A DNA stretch of 64,000 nucleotides from Paraphoma chrysanthemicola (Eukaryota; Ascomycota; Dothideomycetes; Pleosporales; Phaeosphaeriaceae): positions 1,054,001 to 1,118,000 of the forward strand of contig JAGMWG010000014.1 of NCBI GenBank assembly GCA_020744225.1. The letters run 5' to 3'. The translations under genes were made by a program, and so were the position numbers. Of this stretch, positions 45,477 to 54,738 are shown piece by piece (positions within the stretch are counted from its first letter, which is position 1; each line of letters opens with the position of its first letter). The notes under the pieces were generated by a model that was not told the DNA's origin, ran no database searches, and worked only from the letters and a program-made list of their open reading frames with translations.

Positions 45477-46960
45477 GATGAAGAAGCATGCATGGGACGA
45501 GTATGGGAAAATCAAATCAAGCCGCGAATATAAGTAATATAGCATATTTCTAAGAAGTAGGTAAGATAAGTGGCTCTATCTTATAGCAGTCATATATAAT
45601 ATTCTCTATTATAAACTACGATAAGATACATATGTAATGTATAATGCGTCGCTTCTAATAGCTTAGCGAGGGTGACAGATATTACATCTGGAATGTCGCC
45701 CAAGATGACCTTGAAACTGCCCGATTTTGCGCCAGAATCTCGAAATTTTGAATAATATCCTAGCGAAGTAGTTAGTGTATAATGCAATGCAGGCGAGTCT
45801 CTCATCTCTAAATGCACGTTATGATGGATATTAACCGCTGCCCGCGAGTAGTAGTCAGCAGTACCAATCAGCAGTGGTAGTCGCCATTCACTATCAGAGC
45901 TACGGTTTTCAATTCACGCATAATTTCAGAAGCTCGATTTTCGAATACTTGTTGATCCGGTTCAGTCATCTCTGAACAACAGCGACTTGGCCGGGCTGAA
46001 CTTCAGGAATATCGTGACGCGCCTATTGGGGAGGACCTGCTAGCTAATGATGATACTAAAAAGCACCGTATGTACTTGATAGGAGTTTGGAAGAAGTAAG
46101 CGACTCTGATTTCTGCAATGTTCGTGCAGGGACTGAGTAGCTAGATACTTTCGAGCGGTTGATGTAGACTCAAACTCGTCCATTTACTACCTATTACAGC
46201 ACAGTTTTCAGCCTCACGCTAGCGTTGTGCCAAGCCCCCGGAAGGCAAGACCTTTGCCTCATTGTAGTTATTTTGACTGCTTACTCACCCGACTTGCGTA
46301 GGAACCTACTATAAGCCAGCCTCGTATTTATTGACGGCTGAAAGGCTTGGCGAGTCCAGAAAACGCATGGATCGACATCAAGTACTACATATCAAAATTT
46401 GCTATAGTGCTGGGTGGTTGCTCAGAATGCGGTGTGCTCGAGGGTTTCGAAGTAATTACTACCACCTACGGTATCGTGCCTAATGCTACTTTTACGGCAA
46501 ATCTGCCCTTCCTGAAAAGTGAAGTAATCGAGTGTATCTCGTGTCGGGGTCGTCTTCTCAACCTGTAGAGGTAACTCGGCGTAATAGTCCAGAGACGTCA
46601 GCTACCTCGTTAGTCTGGAACCAATAGTCCTACATGCACCTATCAGCAGGTGCACCGCAGAAAAACTCGTATCCAAGTAATCGCCGTTCATTTACTTGTG
46701 CTGGGGCCGATATTACTTGCAGCTATTCTGCTGGTCCCATATCCATTCCCTAATTAATGCCCACATGTAGAAGAAGCAGAGACCACTTTGATTTGTCCTA
46801 GTCTTGTTGAGAGCTGCTTTCATGCATATAAATCCAATGCTTCGCTTACAGATAGCCCTCACAACTACACGCAAGATATCGAGTCCGTTTTGAAGTATGT
46901 GAGCCCTAATCTCATGGACTACAGTGACTAACATGTAAAATTTAGCACAAGATACTCAAG
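45477..46960. other. T/A-rich gene-free region
   Basis: About 1.5 kb without a supported gene. From 45480 to 45660 the sequence is very rich in TA and TAA, and stop codons fill all frames. A minus-strand ORF at 45590-45817 has no family match. The right end is the promoter of the secreted protein gene. Confidence 0.5.
46827..46832 (+). promoter_or_regulatory. Probable TATA box of secreted protein gene
   Basis: TATAAA lies about 130 bases upstream of ATG 46961. Assigned by position only. Confidence 0.4.
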
Positions 46961-47395
46961 ATGCGCTTCATCAACCCCGTCGTCCTTACTTTGGCTTCAT
47001 CTGCATCTGCCGTCACCTTCTACGCCGCCAAGGGCGTGTGCTCCGCTGGATTAGGAGAAGACTCTTTCCCTTTCTACCCCGCAATTGGCGTCCGATCCGA
47101 CGGATGGAATTGCGACAACATTAAGCCTGCTATTGTCGTTCGCGAAGAGGAACTATCAAACGAAAGATTTACGCTCCAGAAAGGTGTACCCTCCTGCGGG
47201 TACAATGACAAACTGCACTTTTACAACAAAGGCGATCATTGGGACTATCACAGACCGGAAGACAATCCACGAATGGGGGTATGCTATCGGGTGTCAGGAA
47301 AGATCAAGAATTGCTTCACGGTTGGAATGCAGTGTGGCTTCGGCAATGAGGTCTGGGAGTGCCATCCTGAACGTGCGGGAGGACCGTGTTTTTAA
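46961..47395 (+). CDS. Small secreted protein with eight cysteines
   Basis: A single exon of 144 residues. A short signal peptide (about 1-17, VVLTLASSASA) is followed by a mature part with exactly eight Cys, at residues 27, 51, 79, 108, 118, 125, 134 and 143. An even number suggests four disulfides. Aromatic and charged residues are common (DHWDYHRPED). No domain is recognised. Small, secreted and Cys-rich makes it an effector-like or antimicrobial-like candidate; neither is shown. The position between T/A-rich stretches and near HET genes fits an accessory region. Confidence 0.75.
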   Translation: MRFINPVVLTLASSASAVTFYAAKGVCSAGLGEDSFPFYPAIGVRSDGWNCDNIKPAIVVREEELSNERFTLQKGVPSCGYNDKLHFYNKGDHWDYHRPEDNPRMGVCYRVSGKIKNCFTVGMQCGFGNEVWECHPERAGGPCF

Positions 47396-48561
47396 GAGCC
47401 GCTGAATGAGATTCGAGGGGCACACCCAGATTCTGCAAACGACTGCTGATCAATTTGTCGATGCACTTCAAACGAGCAATCGATTACATATCCACCTTCC
47501 TTCTGTAGAGACCACACCAACGCAGCATGATAAATTCGAAGAGCATGATTTGAAATCGTGTCTCCTATCTTCTCTTCCTTTCATGTCCACACTCGCGAGC
47601 ACGTCACCATATTTTTGATCACTATCGTGAACATCGCTAAAGGATATTCATGTCCAAGACTGGGATCATGGGCACATCCAATTTGTGACAAAGAGGATAA
47701 TAACCTGAGACGGACGCTGGCACGAAGCTAGCTGCGAAGAAGCAGCAGAGGTGATTCAGATGTTAAGTCGGTTTTGCTCGCCGACCCGCTCAGTCCTGCT
47801 CGTTCTCCCTACAAGATAACAGCTTACGAAAACCTGCATGATACATCAGCTTATTGCTGATAGTTATGATGAAATGGGTAGCGAGAATGGGTCGATTTCT
47901 AACATTATAGTCGTAGACAAACACATGCAACTTCTTGCATCGATGCTGTAGACAGCGATCAGCATCGTTACGGGCCGAAGAGCGAATAATTTAGGCAATT
48001 CCGAGGTCGTCATGTCAACTCATCGCGGCACAATAAGAGACATGCCAATCGCGCAGGCGTCAGGTCAGATGATGCGAGGCTGCTTTGATCTCTGCCGTCT
48101 GCCGGGTCGTTCTCATTGATTGTCAAATCGGAGGAGCGAGTATGGCCCATCACCACAATGAAATCATGCCACTGGTTCTTGACCGTCCGTCCCTTAAGGA
48201 TGGTGGAACATATTCCCCTCCCGCGAATGAAGTAGTTGAGCGAGGAAGATAGTTGCCCAGATGCAATACAGCGTTGGGACTTGTCGCGCTCTGGTGTGGC
48301 TAGCCAGTGTGTTCATGCGGACAGCCTGTGCTAGAAACTCGGTTAGTGTATAACTGCTCCAAGACTCGGAACTGCCAGAGCCCGAGAATTAATGGGACTT
48401 CTGTGCGTTCACAGGACTGCGCTGAAGATATCCATCACAACGCATTTGAACCACGTCTCACGCGGCCGGGAACTTCCTGCTTTATGCAATGCCGATCAAT
48501 TGTCTATGAGCACATCTCCACTATTTGTACAGATTGTCCATCTTTTCCCTTGTGCCTCCGC
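47396..48561. other. Intergenic between convergent genes
   Basis: About 1.2 kb between the secreted protein gene (plus) and the atp8 gene (minus), so it holds both 3' UTRs. No other gene is supported. Confidence 0.5.
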
Positions 48562-48915
48562 TTACAACTTGCTGATGAAGAGACGGGCGGCGAACAGGCG
48601 CACGCGCTGGGGCAGGATGTACTTCGAGAAGACGTAGATGAGCGATGGCAGGAGGATGAAAGCCACGGTGGTCTCGTTGACGAAGAAGAAGGGAATCAGC
48701 TGGGGCATCGCCGACTTGAGCACCATCTGTCGCATCTTGTTAGCGCTTCTCTCCTTCACCCTCGTCATCTCCCCGCTTACCATCTGCTGTGGTCCGACCT
48801 CGGTCTTCTTGTTCTGGCTCGCGATCAGAGCCGGGCGGGCCACGGTGGATGGGCGGACGGCCGTGGGCGCGCGGAAAGCGGCCCTCGCGAAGGGGCGGAG
48901 GAAGCGGGCGTTCAT
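48562..48915 (-). CDS. atp8: Nuclear-encoded ATP synthase subunit 8 (Atp8)
   Basis: Two minus-strand exons (48781-48915, 48562-48726) give 99 residues. The 54-base intron has donor GTAAGC, branch GCTAAC and acceptor ACAG. The last 48 residues start MPQL, have one hydrophobic span and end RLFISKL. This is the length and layout of fungal Atp8, normally encoded in mtDNA, including the MPQLxPFFFxN start and the basic end after ILPQRVRLF. Residues 1-45 are rich in Arg and Ala with no acidic residue up to about 38, as in a mitochondrial presequence. The gene therefore looks like a functional nuclear transfer of atp8. Atp8 is a small membrane stalk part of the FO sector in the inner membrane. Intron length is a multiple of three, so retained intron would also keep the frame. 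Confidence 0.9.
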   Translation of the reverse strand: MNARFLRPFARAAFRAPTAVRPSTVARPALIASQNKKTEVGPQQMVSGEMTRVKERSANKMRQMVLKSAMPQLIPFFFVNETTVAFILLPSLIYVFSKYILPQRVRLFAARLFISKL

Positions 48916-49607
48916 GCTGGGCTATCTGCGGTTGCGGGTCAGCGCGCTGCGACGGGGGCCCAATTGGCGGTTTGGAGCTTGTTGGCGTGAGATTGACGCA
49001 CCGGACGAGGTTTTCGAAGCCCGTGGAGATGGACGGTGATGGTGTTGCGGGTGGGAGCGATTCGTTGGTGTCGCTGGTGTTGCCGGCAAAAGCTCAAAAG
49101 CTCCCGCCCGGCAATCGCCGTGCGGTCACGTGAGTGCTTGGCATTCAACACACTTCTACCAGCACTCGACGAGAACACGGGCTTTCACTCCTGCTGTAGT
49201 TTACACGCAAGGGCATGCCAAAGCATTAATGCTGTTGAAGCACGGCGCTTCTGCGGCCATTCACTGCTTGATGTCTCATTTCGCTCGTTCCCCATTTAGC
49301 GTCCCACGCTTTTAGCCCGATATAGCATTGTCACAGAGCCTCATGCACATATAGGCGCATCAATGTTGATATCAACATCCCACGCCTCACCATATAGGAC
49401 GCAGTAAGACCTTTGCACGCGGAAACTTGCATTGCTGTCTAGATCAACTGCTAACCACAGCTCGTCATGCCAGCATCGGTAGCTAGCACTAGCTCCCTTT
49501 GAGCCGCGGATGACCATGGTCTCGGTGTATAAAGGTCGCCCGCAAAGACAGACGCGGCGAGAACCTCCTGCGTGACTCCTCCTCCGCCTGCGCCTTGCGT
49601 CTTCATC
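48916..49607. other. Intergenic, divergent promoters
   Basis: Divergent promoter region between atp8 (minus) and the NmrA-like gene (plus). On the minus strand just before the atp8 ATG, a CTGAC followed by CCGCAG could be the 3' end of a 5'UTR intron. No other gene is seen. Confidence 0.5.
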
Positions 49608-50576
49608 ATGGTGACAGAAAAGATAATAGTCATTGGGAATTGGGAGCTCTGCCTTACCATCGTCAATACTCTCATACCGATCGCCTTTCAGGGAGACCAC
49701 GTCAAGTGCCGGCTGTCCGTTCTCACCTATCCGTCGCAGACGCTGGCACTACCGCCTCATGTATCCCCATACACTGTCGAGCACAAGAAGTCCGATTTCT
49801 CTACGTCATCATTGCAGGATTGTTTTGGCGGGCAAGACATCGTCATCAGTACAATGTCAGGAGGAGACTCGGACCTTCAAATCCGCATCATTGATGCCGC
49901 AATTGCTGCAGGCGTCAAGAAATTCATACCTCACGAGTTCGGTCACGACACTTTGAACAAAGAGCTGCAAGCACGAATATCGAAGTACGCCGGCCGCGCC
50001 AAGGTTTTGGAGCACCTGCAGCAGCTGTCAAAAGATCAACCACGCTTCGAGTGGGCTGGAATTGCGACCGGATACCCGTTAGACACCGAGCTCATCAACG
50101 GAAACATGGGCTTCGACATGAAATGGTATAGTGCCACCATCCATGGAATCGGCACCGAGCCGTTCGCAGCTTCGAGTCTTGGAAGAGTCGGACAAGTTGT
50201 CGCTAGGGTAGTGCAGCACTGGAGCGAGGTCAAGAATCAGTACATCTATGCCGCGGGTGTCATCACCTCGGCGAACGAAGTACTAAGGGCTGCCGAACGT
50301 GCGACCGGACACGAATGGACTGTTGGAAACCACGATGTCGAAGACTCTGTGAGAGAGGGCGAAGCGAGAATCCAGCGAGGCTTTCCGGATGCTGGAATGG
50401 CCCTGCTCGAGAGGAGTATTCTCTACGACGAGCGATTGGATGCATCGGCAACCTTCCGGTCCCAGAGCGCAAACAAGCTTCTAAAATTGTCGACAGAATC
50501 AGTAAATGATATCGTCCGCAAGGCCTACCATGATCTCCAACACCATGGCAAGCCTGGGTGCGGGTGCTCAACATGA
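49608..50576 (+). CDS. NmrA-like / isoflavone reductase-like protein
   Basis: A single exon of 322 residues. Family features include VLTYPSQT after the second strand, DIVISTMSGGD, a region ending KKFIPHEFGHDT, a GYPLD segment and a long C-terminal helical part. The N-terminal dinucleotide-binding loop is odd: where NmrA-like proteins have GxxGxxG, this one reads IIVIGNWELCLTIV, so two of the three Gly are missing. Either the protein has lost NAD(P)-dependent activity or uses another start or splice form. Members act as NADPH-dependent reductases or as redox-sensing regulators. The C-terminus ends GCGCST. The function here is uncertain. Confidence 0.82.
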   Translation: MVTEKIIVIGNWELCLTIVNTLIPIAFQGDHVKCRLSVLTYPSQTLALPPHVSPYTVEHKKSDFSTSSLQDCFGGQDIVISTMSGGDSDLQIRIIDAAIAAGVKKFIPHEFGHDTLNKELQARISKYAGRAKVLEHLQQLSKDQPRFEWAGIATGYPLDTELINGNMGFDMKWYSATIHGIGTEPFAASSLGRVGQVVARVVQHWSEVKNQYIYAAGVITSANEVLRAAERATGHEWTVGNHDVEDSVREGEARIQRGFPDAGMALLERSILYDERLDASATFRSQSANKLLKLSTESVNDIVRKAYHDLQHHGKPGCGCST

Positions 50577-52328
50577 CCCGACGAGCGCCTCACCATAAAC
50601 GCCACCCGCAGCTGTCAGCACAGTCCTATGGTTCATCTCATTTCGGCTAACATCGCCACCACCTTCCGCAAGCCATTATCACCAGCCCCTTCATAATACC
50701 CTTTCGGCATGAGAAAATCTCGAGCGCCCGATGAGGTTGCCTAGACTTAGGTTCGTCCATGGGCATACCCCTGCAAGTCCTTCATCTCGCAAGACATGCA
50801 GATATGCAGCGTCGATCACGTTCGGAGATCCAACACCCTCGACGCCCGCCTCGTATTCCATACGCTCTTCCGATCGCCGAGCACTCTGCATACCAAATTG
50901 CGCGCAATGCGATATCGAATTCGCGACTTCGCCTGCGTTATCCGAGCTGCTTTATTCCCCGTTTCGTGCGCCGGACGACTTCGGATACAAGCGAGCATGG
51001 CCTAAGGCATAAGTTGGCATTTATCCAGCCTCAGGCGCTCGGGAACATCACGTCTGTACTTCCGCTCTCCGAGGCATCATGTGCGGCTATGCGAAGTATG
51101 TCATCGGAATGACCGGCAACCCAGCAACACACCAGATCTGTAGCGGAACAATCCATCCGTCACAAAGTCGGAGGGACATCTTGATACCCATCAACATCCC
51201 TACACCGCAACGCCACAGACTCTGATACGGTACTCCACCCAGCACAGAACCTGCTTACCAACTCCAACATCCTATACCTAATCCCGTCCCACAAAACACC
51301 TCAGCCCACCCAGCAACGTAGCACATATTCCCTCCCTCCTGCCCCACTAACCCGCTCAGCCCTATTGTTACCTTCCCTCCCACCGTCCGAGCGCGTCACG
51401 CGCTGCTTTGCGACAAGACGGCGTTTCATCCGCTCCTCGTGCGGTATCAGAACATTCAGCCCCAGCAGCGAGGCGTTTGAGGCTGTCTGATCCTACTTGT
51501 GCGCGTTAAGTGGGGCGTGTTATGATCGGCACTGGATTGAGTACATTTTGCGAGGCGGGTGAATGAGCGGGGTTCTAGGTTGCGGGAAAGGGTGTGGGAT
51601 TCGGTGGTGGAAGAGAACTGTATGAGGCAGTGTGAGGGGAAATAGTGGAATTGAGAGGTACCGCAGAAGTTGGATATTGACTTTTGTTGTTGCTGTTGTT
51701 TAGAAAGTGCTTACAAAGGCGCAAACGGTCTATCTACTAGTACATAAGAAAAGCTACCTACGTGGTGTGGTCGGTTGTGTTTGGCCGGGGAATCGCGCGC
51801 GCTGGGAAAGTCCTTAAGGGACGAGAGCATGACAGAGATAGATGGAAGGAAGTCGTGACTTCGTGATATCCGCACCGCAGCCGCCGCGAAAAGCGAGCGT
51901 GCGTGACAAAAAATCCGACAGGGAAAACGCTCGCAGTGACCAGACAAAATCAGACGGTGGAAAGGAAAAGCATTGCCGAGCCGGAGCCGCGTTGAACGAT
52001 GAAAAAGAGACAAGGAAAATGCGAGCTTGTTGGAAGCTCGTTTGATCGCCCGTTCCGTCCCAAACCAACAAATTGTGAGACCGTAACCTTGCAATGCAAC
52101 ACGCCTGACCACCGTGTATCCGTGAACGCCAATGGGAAGCTCACAGAAAGTGTGTTGCTCAAGAAGAAGAGGAGTTGTACGAGAAAGGAACGCGCTTCAC
52201 TTGATATTGGGTCGGACCACGCAGGGACTGTGTGATCGGTAGACGAACTGTGAGTCAAGCGAGACTCACAGCTGATAGTGACGCGCGATTGGATCTCGGG
52301 GCTGTGCTGATCGTTTTCGACATGGGAG
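50577..52328. other. Intergenic between convergent genes
   Basis: These 1.75 kb lie between the NmrA-like gene (plus) and the Rua1-like gene (minus), so they contain both 3' UTRs. A minus-strand ORF at 50691-50891 has somewhat protein-like sequence but no recognised family and no clear partner exons. Nothing else is supported. Confidence 0.45.
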
Positions 52329-54738
52329 TTATATCATGCTTGCAATCGAGTTCAATGCCGCCGTGGTGGTGCGTATCCCGACCAATTCGGGTTCGCTGAC
52401 TTGATGCGCAAGGCTAGGCATGTATGATTGACCACTCGAGAAGCTCTGTAAACTTTGCAACGGCGTCGTGAACAACCCCACTACAGGTTCATGTCTTGTC
52501 GTAGGTTCCGCGCGGTAGTCAGGGAATGTCGCTTGTGTCGGCGTGCGCAACGCATGCATCGTTGGCGTAGCTGAAGTTGGGGTTGGATACGCCGTGCTAC
52601 TAGCAAACGTCGACGTGTGTTGTTGCGGTGTCGCCGTGGGGGTTGTAGTAGGCAAGGATACTGTGCCGGATGACTTCGGGATGCCGAATGTTTGCAGCGA
52701 CGTGCTTCCCGGGATCGGCGTCGGTGTGGAATGTCGGTGAGATGCTGGGTCCTGCAATAATTCTTGCTTGATCGGGTATGAAGATGAGGTTGCCGATGCA
52801 GACGATGCTGCACGCACACGGCCAGCTTGTGTCTCACGACGACGCTTGGGCCCGTCTTTGACTTTTGGGTGGGTGTGACACTGAGAACATGTTAGCATGC
52901 TCGAGCTTGTGCGACGTCGGGGATTTGTGCCGTGGCGATCACCGGATCGAAGAACGAGCACCACGATGCTCAGGAATGAAGCCTTGGAAGTTTATTACTT
53001 ACTTTGTATGCATGCCTAAACCATGTTGTGCCCTTCTTTTTACTGCTCACCAATGCTATCCATTCGCCGCAGCTTCCGCAGAGTCCCTCCCAAACGTCGA
53101 GGTTGCCCTCAGTTCGGCGGGTGTCTTGTGGACCCTGGAATGCTGCGCCTGTGGCTGCACTGACACCGTGCGTAAATGACTTGTCGTACCAAAAGGCGCT
53201 ATTCTTGAGGACGAGCCATCGTCCGGGTTTGCACAGGCCGCACCACCCTTCTCGCTTGTTGCCGTGGCCGCGAACCCATCTTGGGGTGTACAGATCACCA
53301 GTAAACCGAAGATCTTGCTCGTGAGGAACAAGGTCTGGATCCGTCGTGTTCATGTCGGATTCGGGAGGATTGCAAGGCTCTTCATGCAGCGATGAGTACA
53401 GGTCCGGTGGGTCTGACAAGTCTGCAAAGTGCGATGAGCATCCTCCGTGCCGATCCGCGTTGCTTTGCAGTAGTCGGAAGAGCCCTTGCGATGGCAGTGG
53501 TCGCGGTACCTCAAGATGGTATGGTTGCTCCTGGTTCGAGAATAGTGTAGAAGTAGGGCGTAAGGGGTGAGTCTGTGAGTATAGCACGTTCTGTATATCA
53601 TGCTGAGCAGGTTGTCCAAAGTTGTTGTACGCGCTTGGTGGGTAAGTCGGCATTGAATGGTGGGGATTATAGCGAGGCCCGTACGGCGCAAAGCGATCAG
53701 GAACATGGGCCATAGTCCGCGAATTCGCCGGTGTCGAGGTCGGCGCATGGCCGGTGGACCATCTCTTAAAACGACTGCTGTCGAGAGTGTACGGTGAAGA
53801 GCGAACGTTGTTGTGGGGCGCCGGCGACGCGCGGGTGCGACTGCCCCCACGGACTACATGGTCATGTTGAGGTCGACGAGGCGAAGCGAGGGGCGACAAC
53901 AGTTGGCTGACATTCTGTTCTGTGTTGTTCCAGGCGTCATACTCAGACGGATATGAAACGGCCTCGGACGATCCCATTTCCTCGTAGGTTGAGACCTCGG
54001 GTAGCACGCCGCCAGTGCTTGACATGGAAAATGAGGACTCAGATAGTCGGCGAGAAGAGTGAGGGTTGAAGTTGTTCATACTTTCGCTCTCCTGCTGTCC
54101 CATACCAGGGTACTGTCGAAGGTCAATAATGGGCGTGTTTTCGTCCTGACCCATCATGCCGTGATTGTAATCACCAACGTCTGGATCCAAGGACGGGAAT
54201 GACTCCAATTCCTCACATACTTTTGGACCCCATGGACCTAGTCTGATTAATGAGGCGTACATAGCGTCGGCATAGCTACACTTACTCGTGTCAATGACGC
54301 CAGGAAAATAATCTGTTGTGCCCAGTGCACCTGGTCCATGGATGCTGCTGCTGTATGGCGCGTCACTCATTGCTGGTGACTGGCTTGTAGCGATATCCGA
54401 TCTTGCCATAAGATGTACAGGCTCTTCTCTACTGCCTGCGACTGGACCTCTTGGCATCTGATAGTACTGAGTGTGGGTTTGTGGCACAGCCCACGTGGAC
54501 TGGGGCGGCGAGTGGCCTGACAGCTGCTGCAAACCTTGCACTTGTTGTTGGTGGCTATGAGGTAGACCTCCGTATGGATACATCATCTGCGAACCTGGCG
54601 TAGGCGAGGATTGATTCATGGGATACCCTCTGTTGGAAGATGGGCGATATCTATACCGGTCGTCAGCGTACACATGCAGGACAAGTGGAGTCTGGATCCA
54701 AGACGGTATACTTACTGCTGAGCAGCATTAAATTCCAT
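52329..54738 (-). CDS. Rua1-type transcription regulator
   Basis: Three minus-strand exons (54716-54738, 53003-54650, 52329-52880) give 740 residues. The first exon has only 23 bases (MEFNAAQ), with donor GTAAGT and a CTGAC branch; ATG 54738 is the only fitting start. Residues about 10-440 are Ser/Pro/Gln/Tyr-rich and disordered. Residues about 455-570 match the Rua1 C-terminal domain: RWVRGHGNKREGWCGLCKPG, FWYDKSFTHGVS, LCGSCGEW and WFRHAYK, continued over the intron by CHTHPK. The Cys and His look like zinc ligands. The tail is low-complexity. Rua1 of Ustilago maydis controls ustilagic acid genes; other fungi have relatives of unknown targets. No glycolipid genes are seen here, so targets are probably elsewhere. 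A GTAAGT at 54285 inside exon 2 is not used, since splicing would break the frame. Confidence 0.87.

Noticed and set aside
50691..50891. Minus-strand ORF with somewhat protein-like sequence
   Set aside because: No recognised family, and the upstream extension of its frame meets stops with no clear splice partner.
54243..54285. Possible intron in the Rua1-like gene (GTAAGT donor, TTAATCAG end)
   Set aside because: It is 43 bases long, so removing it would break a frame that is open and meaningful on both sides.
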